From Carya illinoinensis (taxonomy: Eukaryota; Streptophyta; Magnoliopsida; Fagales; Juglandaceae), in contig NC_056758.1 in the NCBI RefSeq assembly GCF_018687715.1, positions 24,020,501 through 24,084,500 of the forward strand: DNA of 64,000 bases, in the 5' to 3' direction. Shown piece by piece: positions 46,001 to 57,566 of this stretch. The notes under the pieces are model-generated. The model did not search any database, had not been told where the DNA came from, and saw nothing but the letters and a program-made list of their open reading frames with translations. The position numbers and the translations under genes are program-made. Every line of letters starts with the position of its first letter. Positions within the stretch are counted from its first letter, which is position 1.

Positions 46001-48368
46001 ATAACAGCCTTATTGTCTGCAGTTCAAGTTCAAGTGATGCAAAAAGAGAAAGTGATGATAATAGTAGTAGCAGAAGTAGTTCTGATGATGAAAAAACTGA
46101 TAATCGTGTTTCTGCTCAGAACTCCAAACATGTAAAATATAAACAACCAAGGAATCTTGGTATGCCATCTATTCCATTTTCACATATAATTATTGCTCTT
46201 AGTATGTCCATGTTTTTATCCCTACCTTATATATTACTGTGACTAAGAGGGATTAGAGTGTGGATTTCAGCCGCACTCTGTTGGTACATTGATATTGTAA
46301 GCTTAAATTCTTGGCTTCTTGTGTCATTTCAGATACTGGAAAGGAATCCTCCGCTCCTCTCTCATTAAAAAAAACTATTGTAGAGCAACAGAAGGATCGT
46401 GAGATGAAGACCATTGAGGACAACTCGTCACATGAAGAAGGTGAATTGTCTCCAAAGAATGACAAACTTTTGAACAATGGCCATGGCAAAGAAGCTAGAT
46501 CTGATAAGCATGCTAATAAGCATTCCTATTCAGATGACTCCAGTAAATCCAGGTTTTTTCCATCTCCCATATCCAGCTATGGTTAAATTACCAACCTCCC
46601 GGTTTTGGGATGGTAACTCTTTTTGTTTAATCATCCCTGTCATGGGATACTTGTGTTCCTACTTTTTCTGAACCTATAAAAAAAAATCCAGGTTTTTGCT
46701 CATGATCAACTCCATCTGTGTATATTGTTTTTCTTTTGACTCAACTTTTTATATGTTGACTGGGTTCTTTATACTTCTATAAAAATGTTTTTTAAAAGTT
46801 TCTTTGATTATTTAATTATTAGGAGTCTGACTCCCAAAAGAAGGTCAAGAATCAGCCCGATGGGCAGTCCAAACACAAGTCCAAAAGGAGTTCCCAGTGG
46901 AAGTCAGGCTTTGAAGTCTGGTGAGCAAAATCAGGGAAGGGCTTCAGAGAGTGCATTGGGTAGTCCTGCTCGTAAAGTCGGTGAACCTTCTTCAACTGAG
47001 CATGACCAGGGTATGTTAAGAAGCTCATCTCCAAATGGTGCTACCAAGCGCGTCAGAAAAGGGCGTGGCTTCACTGAGCAGTACTCCTTTGCACGTCGGT
47101 ACCGTACTCCATCTCCTGAGCGTTTGCCTCGCAGTTCCTACAGTTATGGTAGAAGAAATTTTCTTGGAAAGAACCAGGATAGGTAATCTCAATTAAATGT
47201 AAGTTAAGTAAAATGAACACTACAGTTGTGTCTTAAGTTCTTCCTTTTTGTCTGTGTAAAGGTATTCAAGCTACAGAAGGAATTATGAGCACGCACCACG
47301 TGGACGTTACCGAAGCCCACCTGGAGGCAGAAGCCCTCCAAGGTTCTCTCTCTCTCTCTCTCTAGAGAGCATAAAGAGTATGTCTGGTTTTGTACTTTGT
47401 CATAGTCAGAACTCATGCAAGTGTTTCTGCATTTAATTATTGTGTTGTGTAGCAACCTTGATCTAGAAGAGAGGACAGGTAAACCTCTTTTTCTTTGCGT
47501 ACTCTTTGTATGGTAGTAGTGTCATTGGGTGGTATCCGCTACCACTCCCTCTTGCACTTGTAGGCAACATAAAGGATTGATGATCTATTTCCTTCCTTTC
47601 TTCTTCCTCTCCAAGTTTAAGTTTGTACCTTTACCTTTTTGTTATCAACCAAGCACATAAAAAATGCAGGAAAACATTTTTATTATTCTTCTTGCAAATT
47701 AAACTGTGATTCTGAACTTAATGCTAAAAAATACCAGTTCCCACCTAGTTCATTGTCTTTCCTAATTCCATGGCTGTTCAGTGTCTAGTGACTTCAACTC
47801 ATTTACGTATTTAAGTGGCCTGACCTAAGAAGTGTTCTTGTTGCCCCCCACCCTCTTCTTCTTCTTCTTCTTCTTTTTTTTTTTTTTCCCCCCCTTTCCT
47901 TTTGCCTTCTTGCTGACTGAATCAGAATCAGTTCATTAACCTATATTTCCCCTATCATGCAGACACCGTAGCCGGAGAACTCGAAGTAGGAGTGTTTCCC
48001 GAAGTCCAGGTTATTGTGGCTATTACAATGACAGGGGCCGGGGCCAGAGTCGGAGCCGAAGCAGGAGCAGGAGCTGGAGCCGGAGCCGGAGTCCAATAGA
48101 TAAGAGACCTGCTATAAGTGATAAATTAAAATCTCGTCTCGGCCCCAGAAGTGATGATCGGCGCTCTCCAGCCAAAGGAAGGTTGAGATCCAGTTTGAAG
48201 AGTCATGGTTCCTCTGAGTCCAGATCTCCCGATGCCGCATCGCCAAAGCATCTTCAGAGAATGATTTCTGCTTCTCCCAGCGGCTCTAGATCAAGATCAA
48301 GCTCCCCATCTGGGCAAAGAGGGTTGGTTTCCTATGGAGATGCCAGTCCTGATTCAGGGACAAGATAG
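43091..48368 (+). CDS. CYP63: Multidomain cyclophilin with RS-rich tail (peptidyl-prolyl cis-trans isomerase CYP63 type)
   Basis: Coding exons: 43091-43168, 43273-43327, 43545-43633, 44708-44732, 44843-44881, 44967-45084, 45278-45438, 45562-45937, 46023-46159, 46333-46552, 46823-47182, 47262-47342 and 47963-48368. All junctions are GT-AG and keep phase, giving 2,145 nt and 714 residues. Residues 1-175 are the cyclophilin fold, which isomerises X-Pro bonds. Arg66, Phe71, Gln74 and His137 match the catalytic set of CypA; the Trp that contacts cyclosporin is His132, as usual in SR-type cyclophilins. Residues 190-300 are Lys/Arg/Ser-rich with a poly-Ser/Asp block. The tail has SP and RS repeats and ends 'QRGLVSYGD...', like Arabidopsis CYP63. 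Such proteins sit in nuclear speckles and bind SR splicing factors. It is longer than Arabidopsis CYP63 (570). Three RS-region introns have weak GTT donors, and exon 46333-46552 has a duplicated donor. The start is the first ATG after the UTR intron. CYP95 is the close alternative. Confidence 0.9.
46559..46683 (+). mobile_element. Short insertion (125 bp) that duplicated a splice donor
   Basis: It is flanked by a 14-bp direct duplication AAATCCAGGTTTTT (46545-46558 and 46684-46697) and ends in an A run, like a retroposon. The duplicated target includes the exon/intron boundary AAATCCAG/GTTTTT of the cyclophilin gene, so two identical donors now exist, 139 bp apart. Confidence 0.6.
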
Positions 48369-48626
48369 CTGTTTATTGGCATGGTGGAGTATTAAGGATC
48401 TAATCTGAGTAAACCCGTCTCCTTTGTGTATCAATCCGATTGGATGACATTAGAGGAACTGTTCCTTTTGGTTTATTGGCATCCAACTCTAATATGAACT
48501 GCCATGAGCTTGACTGGTCATTTTTTATTCAATCGTATCATCATCTATGACTGCTATTGGAATACCTGGGTAACAACTGCAATGGAACCATGAAGTACTG
48601 AAGCTTCTTTCCACCATGTATGCCGA

Positions 48627-48694
48627 TTGATGCTTTCGCGGGGGAGGCATAATCTTTAGGTTGATGCTTTCGCGGGGGAGGCATAATCTTTAGG
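48627..48694. repeat. Perfect 34-bp tandem duplication in the 3' UTR
   Basis: Two identical head-to-tail copies begin 'ttgatgctttcgcggggga' and lie about 260 bp after the cyclophilin stop codon. Confidence 0.9.
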
Positions 48695-49325
48695 GCATGT
48701 GGCCAAACACAGCCTCGTAGTAGCAAGTGTTAGAATGATGGGGGGGATTCTTGGTGCTAGAGACACGGTTGGATTTTGCAATGTTGCACTGCATGATTCA
48801 CATCCTCTAATCCTGTCACTTCACTAGGATTAGCTGCCCCTGGTCGATTCAAACTCTTTTAGACCTTGGTTGCTTATGTATAAAAAGGGAAAACATTCCG
48901 ACTTTTTTAACTACTCAAAAAATGGTATACGGATAAGGTGATGCTTTCATTTATTTCGATACATCTCCTCGGACCTCCTTCCTTGTTAAAGAAGATTTTG
49001 GGAATGTGATGGGAGTAAGATGTGTACTGTAGAAAAGTGATAATTTACATGGTAATAAGATGAAAAAAAATCTTATTCTTTCTAATTTAAAAATAAGCAC
49101 TAATAATCAGTTTGATGACTTTTTGTATTTCTTACACCTTTTATCATACCAAGAAATAACAATGATAATCATGAAGATTCTAAAAAGCTGGCTAAATTAT
49201 CACACTCTGGAAGAGGTTACAACTTCCAATAGTACCTCCACGGCTGCAGATCAGATGTTCCCCATTAATCCCCTGGAGTATCAGCATGGGTTTTTCTTTT
49301 TGCTTTGAAAATAATTATTGTGTAT

Positions 49326-49330
<5 letters not shown>

Positions 49331-49376
<46 letters not shown>
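49331..49376. repeat. (GA)n microsatellite
   Basis: About 23 uninterrupted GA repeats, followed by a short TA-rich run. Confidence 0.95.
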
Positions 49377-49379
<3 letters not shown>

Positions 49380-50067
49380 ATATGTATATATATATATATG
49401 TTTCATGACAGTACTTTACGACCCCAATATTTTTCTATCTGTAAAGGGTTTTAAGTTTTCCTAAATCTTGTAGCATCTCATGATCATGTGAATCAAACCT
49501 CATGCTAACATGATGGCCTAATTTAAAACACACATGCAGCGTTGTCTTTAGACTTTTGATCAGGTAGTGGCTAGCTTCTAGCTTGCTTCTTTTGAAAATA
49601 GACTCCCTATGAGGTCGACATGATCAGATGTATTCGTCTTCATTTCTGTCTTTCATTTTTAGCTTTAATTATGTTCATTTTTTCAACAATATCATAAGAT
49701 TCTGATAACCCAATCTTTCAATGCAAGACGTATGAATGCCACGTGAAAAAGGAAAAAGAAATGTAGAAAGAGAAAATGAAGTGTGGATTCAACTCCACGA
49801 ATTTTGACAAATATCAGATTCATGGTCATGTTGACAATAAGATCAAATTAAGATGGTTAAGATCAGAAGGCCAAAAATGTATTTGAAATTTCTCAGTTTT
49901 AATTGTTCGAGAGTTAATTGATCAAAATTGACTTCTGGAAAAGTTCTAACCTTGAATGGGGAATTTTTCTCCTGCTTGCGTGTCTCTTTGACTCTTGAAT
50001 GCAGAAACCTGTTATATTATAACTTCGCTAAAACCCATTTTCTACTACGTACCATTTTGTCTGCCTT

Positions 50068-50070
<3 letters not shown>

Positions 50071-50102
<32 letters not shown>
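50071..50102. repeat. (TC)n microsatellite in the 5' leader of the calmodulin-like gene
   Basis: About 16 TC repeats ending 22 bp before the ATG. CT-rich leaders are common in plant genes and can affect expression. Confidence 0.9.
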
Positions 50103-50106
<4 letters not shown>

Positions 50107-50123
50107 TTATTACATTTCCCAGC

Positions 50124-52169
50124 ATGGCAGATGCATTGACAGAAGATCAGGTTGGCGAATTCCGGGAAGCCTTTTGTCTCATTGACAAGGATTCCGATGG
50201 TGTGTTTCTCTAAAACTTCGTTTTGTTCTTAACTCATGCTTAGAGTACGTACGTAGGCTAGCTGTAGCAAACTTGTTTGATTTTGTTTTTGTTTTGAGCC
50301 ATATAGGAAACTCGAAGAAATGAAGGTTCTTCCCGCGCCCCCTCCACAAACCCAAAAACAATCTCTTTCGTGTTTTGCCTTCCAGAGAACCTTCGATCAT
50401 GTTTCCAATAAAAACACCCCACAATGAAAAGAAAATAACCAAAAAAGAAAAAACAAAACTGTTTCGGTTTCATAACTAGGGAAACAAGTTCTATATTTAT
50501 TTCTAAAACTACCATAATATTTATCCTTTTTTTTGTTGTTTGAATTATTAGCATGAATGCTGTAGGCCATATTACAATGGAAGAACTGGCAACGGTGATT
50601 CAATCATTGAATGAAAACCCCACAAACGAAGAAGTTAGAGACATGATTGGTGAAGTAGATGCTGATGGGAATGGGACCATTGATTTTGAAGAGTTTTTAA
50701 ATATTATGGCAAGAAAAATGAAGGTATTTATTATCATTCATGTGTTACATGATGTAAAGTTAATTTTCTGGTTAATATATATGGGGGACTTAGCTAGCTT
50801 GGGGTTGGCACTAGATTTTGCTATGACTTTCTGAAGTATAATCTATCAATTAGAGGATGATGATGAGGAGATGATCTGATTGTATTAGGAAAATGTAGCT
50901 GAGGAGCTGAAAGAAGCCTTCAAAGTATTTGACAGGGATCAAGATGGATATATTTCAGCTAATGAGGTAAACCTAATTGGCCCTTTTTCATTTTCGAATA
51001 ACGTTCCAACATATTATATGTTGGCCGGTTTGGATACACAAACCACCTCATCTGGGTTGTTGTACGGCTTGTTTTTATATGTCTATCCGTTTGCCCAAAC
51101 ATAAAGTTTTTAAATCATCTATATATCTCTATATTGTTCATTGATTTACCCGGACAAACTTTTGACCTTCTTCTGAGAGCCCATTGTTATCCTTCATGCC
51201 TCCCCTTCCCCTGCCAACTACAAACTTTTGTAAAGTCGTAATCCTACGGCAAACTACAAAACACAAGTTTTGGGAAAGTCAAAACATTTATGAGTTTTAA
51301 ATTAATAATAGATAATACTTATTTTTAATATATTTATAATATCTTCTACCCGATAATTAAAAATACTTTTTAACACTTAGTGGGATCTACCATTTTATCA
51401 AATTTTTTAAAATTTAAAATTATCTAATCTTATTTCACTATTCAAATATACACTTTTTTTATAAACTATCTCATCTAACTATCCAAACATATTTTCTTAC
51501 CAATCATCTCATCTCATCTTAACTAAAAAATATCATTATTCTTTAAAATATTTTATCCGAATTGCGTAACTAAGTCAACAGTCCTAACCTATTTAACGTT
51601 GGAATTAAGCTGGCCATGCTATTCCTACGTTGCAGTTAATTTGTTGTGCACGACACTCAACTGTCCCTTCAATGGGTGAATGTCCAACAAAGATGCTTAA
51701 CGTCCGGACAATAGGAGTATGTCACGCACAGAACATGATTTCGCTTTGTCAAACACAGCATGCAATGGTCTTAGAATGTTTAGCACGTACGTACGTAGCT
51801 CTTAGATTTTCACGTTGTTTTTTTTTTTTTTTTTTGTTTGACAAAAGAACTGATGTAAGGTGGCCGGTTATAAAACATTATCACGCCACTATATATAATG
51901 GCATGCATAGTTAATTATAAGCTCGATACGTACTTGTCATGATGTAATCTGTTTTGGCATAAATTTCTGATCCATTCATATATATAGCTTAACTTTTTCT
52001 GAAAAAAAGAGATCACATCTTTTATTATATGTAGTTGAGGCAGGTGATGATAAATTTGGGGGAGAGATTGACAGATGAAGAGGCAGAGCAGATGATTAAA
52101 GAGGCTGATTTGGATGGTGACGGTCACGTTAGCTATGAAGAGTTCGCAAGGATGATGATGCTGAATTGA
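50124..52169 (+). CDS. Calmodulin-like protein with four EF-hands (CML8/CML11 type)
   Basis: Coding exons: 50124-50199, 50566-50723, 50889-50966 and 52035-52169. All introns are GT-AG and in phase, giving 447 nt and 148 residues, the size of calmodulin. Calcium loops: [36 protein letters not shown] and [12 protein letters not shown]. Each has Asp at positions 1, 3 and 5 or an accepted substitute, Gly at 6 and Glu at 12, so all four should bind calcium. The first intron splits the Gly codon of loop 1, the position conserved in plant calmodulins. The FCLIDKD and MMMLN sequences separate it from canonical calmodulin and fit the CML8/CML11 group. It is probably a cytosolic and nuclear calcium sensor acting through target peptides. 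Intron 3 is 1,068 bp and carries transposon debris. I do not assign a number because CML8 and CML11 are not separable here. Confidence 0.9.
51010..51500. mobile_element. MITE-like debris in intron 3 of the calmodulin-like gene
   Basis: 'ggccggtttggatacacaa' near 51023 and 'ctatccaaacat' near 51480, with 'tctcatct' words, match the end sequences of the family at 40319. The interior only partly matches. Boundaries are approximate. Confidence 0.4.
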
Positions 52170-52552
52170 TTTCCTAATCAATTAGCTAGAGTAGTGATAT
52201 ATGCATCCACCTTGATCAATTATATATATATATATATATATACATATATTTTCAATGGGAGTAAGTCCCATTATAAACATGATGAGCCACAACAGATGAT
52301 CCTCACTAGTCTTAACACATGCTCTTCTATTAACTTGGTTATTTTTTCTTTTTATTTTCTGATCTCGTGTATTAGTAAATTAAAGACAAGTATTTTTAGA
52401 GGGTATGGGAGTGACTCCCAAATCGGACCTGAGGCTCAATGCCAAAACATCTCACTTTCACTACTCTCTATTTTAAAGCTAGCACTCTAGAGTTCTGGAG
52501 CTAGATCAGCTCCGATTTTGGAGTAATTGGAGTAATTCTAGTTTTACACTAA

Positions 52553-52745
52553 GACTCGTTTGTTTTTTTAGATGAGATGAGTTGAAATAAAAATTAAAAG
52601 TTGTGTAAAATATTATTAAAATATATTTTTTAATATTATTTTTATTTTGAGATTTGAAAAAGTTAAATTATTTATTTTAATTTGTGTGAAAATTTAAGAA
52701 AGTTGTAATAATGAGATGAGATAAAATGAGAATGCTTGTTTTCCT
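52553..52745. mobile_element. MITE-like element, third copy
   Basis: It has 'agatgagatgagttgaaat', the AT-rich core and 'tgagatgagataaaatgag', in the orientation opposite to 40319-40684. About 190 bp, non-coding. Confidence 0.6.
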
Positions 52746-53111
52746 CTATGGAAGTTGAGATAACTGATCTTTTCCCAATGAGCTATTATTTTATGGAAGT
52801 TGGCTTCAAGGATGAAATATCCTCTATAACCAGTAATTAGTACGTATATAAGCTTAACTTAGGTTTAATATATATATATATATATATATATATTTATTTA
52901 TGGCCACTTTGTGCAAAAATTTCATATTTATTGTCACATTTCATGAGAAAACACGTTTTATTTATTCAATATAGATGCTAATTAGACCCATGTCGGAATT
53001 ACTATATGTTGATACATATATTTGAACCCGTGAAGGACTCCCAAATGAAGAACGAAATTTGAGTTAAATTTTAACTCAAACTATAGTAATTTTGATAAGT
53101 TTGGAAGTAAG

Positions 53112-53290
53112 ATATGATTCAAAATTCACATCTCATCTCATCATTACAATTTTTTTAAATTTTCATAAAAAATATAATAAAAAATTCAATTTTTTTAAAT
53201 CTCAATTCAATTTTTTTAATCTTAAAATAATAATAATATTAAAAAATAATATTTTATTTAATTTTTAATTTTTAATAATCTAATAATGGT
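53112..53290. mobile_element. MITE-like element, fourth copy
   Basis: 'cacatctcatctcatcatta' is followed by the same AT-rich core in the orientation of 40319. The right end is lost in simple sequence. Confidence 0.55.
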
Positions 53291-53799
53291 ATATACATAG
53301 GTTACCTCTAATATATAATGAAGTCTAAAATAAGTTTATTTGTCTAACTATATTATGCACAAATAAAATTAGGTCTGAATATCCATAGATTTTATTATTC
53401 TACCAAGAGATTAGAAATCTCTTTATGTAGTTAAATAAACCTATTAAAAAATTTTGAAGAAATGAAAAACTTTGAGAGAGAATTTTGAGATTGGATTTTG
53501 AGATTATAAATCGGTAGGCCAAAGAGTCTATTTATAAATAGAAATTTTATTTGCAATCTTGAGTGAGGGATCATACGCAATTTCATTAATAAATGAGGAT
53601 AAAAATAGAAAAATATTATTTTAAAAATAATATTACTATAATTTTAAATTTTTTTAAATAAAATTACATCAACTTATATAAACAATCTCTAAATAAAAAC
53701 TGTACGCAGATTAACTTATTTATAAATGACCAAAGGATGCCGACGAAAAGCTGATGCCAAAGAAAACAACCTTTGGTTTTGGTCCATCGGTCATTACAG

Positions 53800-53960
53800 A
53801 AACTCTTGGGTTTGGTCGAATGGTCACTAGCACCTTTACCAAAGAGTTGGGCCGTTGGCAACGGTTCGAATCCTACCACCGCGCCATTGGGCATTTATTT
53901 CTAAAATAACTTTCTGTGCGCCCAATGGTTGGCTGGGCTCTCAGGCCCGTCTGAAGGTTT
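53800..53960 (+). mobile_element. tRNA-derived SINE candidate
   Basis: GGTTCGAATCC at 53863-53873 is a perfect pol III B box. 'ggtcgaatggtcactagc', about 45 bp upstream, resembles an A box. There is no tRNA fold, so it is not a tRNA gene. No clear target duplication was found. Confidence 0.4.
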
Positions 53961-54764
53961 ATCCTCTCAATAAATCATTAAAACGCCTTCTTGACATAAG
54001 GGTGGACCACCATTGTCGGGGTCAATAACGGTACTCAATACTACAGATCCATTCAACAATTACATCTCATAAAGTCGACTCAAATTATTATCTTTCCATA
54101 ATTTCTCTTTTTCTAAAATAATTTACAACTTGCAAAAAAAATCCCATAATATTATTAACAATAAATATAATATATAATTATTTTGAAAATATTTTCACCA
54201 ATTCCCACCATTTTTAAAATATATCCTAATAATAGGAAAACTTATACATATGAAGGTATCTTTTGGACTTGAACCTTTACATAGTGAAAATAAGTCAAAA
54301 CTAATCAAGATGTCATAGTAAACATACTTTGAACTAGCGATTTTATATGATTAGCCGAATATATCTCACATATAGATTTTCTTCTCTTTGGATGGTTCAC
54401 AAAACCGACATATGGATTGACCTTGTGTCTATATATAGGTTTCACGAGTTCTTTAGAGACAAAGCCTAATTTGCATAGGAGACAGCACCATCCGTAACAC
54501 TCATATAGGTAGACTATGTACTTATCGAAAGTGTGCTGTAATGAAACACTTTAATATAAATGTATTAAGAGCTTATTGCTCAAGCTCTCCTTTTCATTAC
54601 AGTATCAAGCACTCCAAACCTTGGGATGGTATATTAGTTTGAAAACTAGTTTTAATATCACAATGCTTGCAAACCATGAACATTTAATGTATTTTTCTCA
54701 TTGAACTCATGTCTCGATATGTTTAAGAGTTGAATCAAGTTTGCATTATTGGTGGTTTTATTGT
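53961..54764. other. Spacer, possibly 3' region of the copia fragment
   Basis: No coding sequence. On the minus strand it lies downstream of the copia pol remnant and may include its 3' untranslated region or LTR, but I find no second copy to define an LTR. Confidence 0.4.
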
Positions 54765-57126
54765 ATAGACTTTAAACCCACCCCCTTTGATGCCTTCCTA
54801 GTCAATTCCCTTGCAAGTCTTTTAGTTAATGGATTTGCCAAATTTGACAAGATCCCGTAAAATCAGTTGTAATTACTCCATCCTATGAGTAATTGCCTTA
54901 CATTGCTATGTCTTAATCCAGTATGCATAGATTTGCAATTCTTCTATATATGGCTATAGGCCCGTTGCAATGTAGCTTGTTACAATGCAAAGATATTGGG
55001 TGCATTGGTTAGTCCAAGTTGAGATTCTTCTATCAATAAATTTCATAGTCGCTTTGCTTATTTGCTACAAGAAGCCAATGCTATAAACTCTGCCACCATA
55101 GTGAGTCAGTTATGCATGTCTGTATCTTTGATCTCCAAAAGACTACTCCACCAGGGCGAATAATATCCACCCACTAGTTGATTTGTGATCCTCATGCTCA
55201 GTTATCCATCTGGCATCTATGTATCTTTCTGCAATTGAAAGAAACCCGTTGTACCCAACATCATAATTCTTAGTATTTCGCAAATATCTTAAAACTCTTT
55301 GTACAACTACCCAATGAATATGATTGGGGTTACTTGTGTATCTACTAACTTTGCCCAGTGCAAACGCAATATCCTATCTTACATGTCATAGCATATATTA
55401 GACAACCAATAACTCTAGCATATTCAAGTAGATCCACTGCTCTACCACTATTAGGATACAATTTTAAATCTGTATCAAAAGGTGTAGCCATGGGTTTGTA
55501 ATCAAAGTGATTAAACATTATTAATGTTTTCTCAATATATTCTGATGGGGTAAAAATTATACCATTATTGTTTCTTATAATATGAATACCCAAAATCACA
55601 TTTGCAATACCCATGTCCTTCATATCAAAATTAGATGACAAAAACTTGATAGTACTTTCTATGCTCACATTATCAGTACTAAAAATCAACATGTTATCTA
55701 CATATAAGCATATTATTACACCTTGATTTTCATTAAACTTTTTGTAGACACATTTATTAGATTCATGTATCCTAAAACCATTTTTCATTACAATTTTATC
55801 AAAATTTTCATGCCATTGTTTTGGTGCTTGTTCAAATCCATAAAAAGTGACTTAACCAATTTACAAACTTTACGTTCTTAGCCAAGCACAACAAACCCCC
55901 TGTGTTGTTCCATGTAAATTTATTCGTCTAGTTCACCATTCAAAAGACAGTTTTAACATCCATTTGATAGATTTCAAACTTGTAGATGGATGCTAAGACA
56001 AACAAAGTTCTTATAGTAGCAATCCTAGCAATTGGTATGTAGGTATCAAAATAATCTAACCCTGCATTTTGGGTAAAACCCTTTGCTACTAGCCTTACCT
56101 TAAACTTTTCATTTATTCAATCTATTTTCAGTTTCTTTCTAAAAACCAATTTCTAAAAACCAAGGGCTAAGCCAACTAATTTCCCAGTTTCATTACCTGT
56201 GATTGAATCCATTTCATGATTAATAGCTTCTTTCCAAAAAGCCACATCCTAAGATTTCATAGCCTTTTCATACATCAAATGATCAATTTCAACAGTGTGT
56301 GTAAATGTGGTTTGACTATAAGATGAATCTCTTGTACCCTCTACCATGTACACAACAAAATTTAGCCCAAATGACTGTTTATTTCTGATTTGTTCACTCC
56401 TTTCTGGCTCAAATGGTTTATTAGATTCACCATTATTTTCAATTGATCTGTCTAATTTCACTATTTTATCATTTTAAAATGGAATTGCATTGAATCTATT
56501 TTCAAAAAATTTCAATGTCCCTAGATTCAAACATTGTATTGACGTCAACAGAATTGTTGGGTTCCACAATTAAGAATCTATAGCCTATACCATAATATGC
56601 ATAACCTAAGAAAATTCACTTAATGGCTTTTTGTCCAAACTTCTTTATCTTAATTTTAGGAAGTCTAACTATGTCTTGACAACCCCAAACTTTGAAATGA
56701 CTCGAGTTTGTTTTTTTTTTCCACAATTCATATAGAGAAACTTTAGTTTTCTTGCTGGGTATTCTATTCAATATATAGCATGTTGAAAGAAAAACCTCTC
56801 CCCAAAAACTATTATTTAAGCTAGAATTACTAAGCATGGCATTAATCATCTTTACTAAAGTTTTATATTTCCTTTCTACTACTCTATTTTGTTATGGAGT
56901 GTAATTCATAGTAGTCCATATGAATAATGCCTCAAATTCACACTAATTAGAAATTGATATTCACTTCCTCCATTGGATATAAGACACCTTATTCTCACAT
57001 CATATTGATTTTCTACTTCAATTTTGTATGCCTCAAAATTATCCAAAGCTTGGTCTTTTGAATGCATTGAATAACCATAACTGCGACGCCCCGTTCCTCG
57101 GTAAAAATCTTGGCAAGAGTCCGTGG
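54765..57126 (-). pseudogene. Decayed Ty1/copia pol (integrase, RT, RNase H)
   Basis: On the minus strand the order is integrase, then RT, then RNase H, as in copia. Integrase core: 'FEAYKIEVENQYDVRI' and 'SNGGSEY' (about 57050-56930), then 'STCYILNRIPSK' and 'HFKVWGCQD' (56849-56616). RT: 'ICLYVDNMLIFS' with Asn in the second YVDD aspartate (about 55690) and 'MKDMGIANVILGI' (about 55610). RNase H: 'EFIALASCSK' (near 55080), ending 'PLTKRLARELTRKAS' (about 54830-54790). It has many stops and frameshifts, and gag and both LTRs are not visible. It is an old truncated copy. Confidence 0.85.
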
Positions 57127-57566
57127 TTGTAATGCCCCAAAATAAATTAGAATAAAAGAATTTCTTTAATTTAGACAAGTGGTTATGCCATGGAAATTTA
57201 GAAAAAAAAAATCTATGGATTTAAAACTAGTTAGGATTTCAGTTCGAAAGCATAGTCAAATTATGATCCGCAAAGAGAATGTATTTTTATTTGGATTCTT
57301 TTGATTCACTTAAGATCATAATTAGGCCAAAAAAGTTGCATCATTGGATTCATTATAATTTTTAGAATTTTATGGTGCAATAAAAATTTTCATGGTTTTC
57401 GGATGTCAAATAGGCTAATCAGAGAGTATCATGTGGCATCTAGCGCACCACATCATCAACTAGCTATCACTATGTCTTGTAAAATGTCCAAGTCATCTGA
57501 AAAACTATAGGGAATATCACTTTACACATGGCACCATCATCACCCTCCAATTAATCTATTTACATA
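57127..57566. mobile_element. Probable LTR fragment cut by the next insertion
   Basis: It begins TGTAATGCCCCAAAATAAAT, a start common in plant gypsy LTRs, and is AT-rich and non-coding. It is interrupted at 57566 by the element that follows. No second copy in the window, so this is tentative. Confidence 0.35.

Larger units (their letters stand above)
48369..50070. other. 3' UTR of the cyclophilin gene and intergenic spacer
   Basis: The first few hundred bases are probably 3' UTR. It contains a perfect 34-bp tandem duplication (48627-48694) and, further on, a GA microsatellite (49331-49376). No other gene is supported; an 82-codon ORF at 49060-49308 has no recognisable feature. Confidence 0.55.
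52170..53799. other. 3' flank of the calmodulin-like gene with miniature elements
   Basis: The 3' UTR probably ends within a few hundred bases. It contains TA microsatellites (52222-52242 and 52869-52893) and two MITE-like copies listed separately. No further gene. Confidence 0.5.

Noticed and set aside
47452..47477. Possible 26-nt cassette exon between TAG/C and G/GTAAAC in the cyclophilin gene
   Set aside because: Its inclusion would shift the reading frame of the conserved C-terminus. Skipping it keeps phase and the expected ending.
53863..53873. tRNA gene suggested by a perfect B box
   Set aside because: I could not build a cloverleaf or find an anticodon arm at the right spacing; called a SINE candidate instead.
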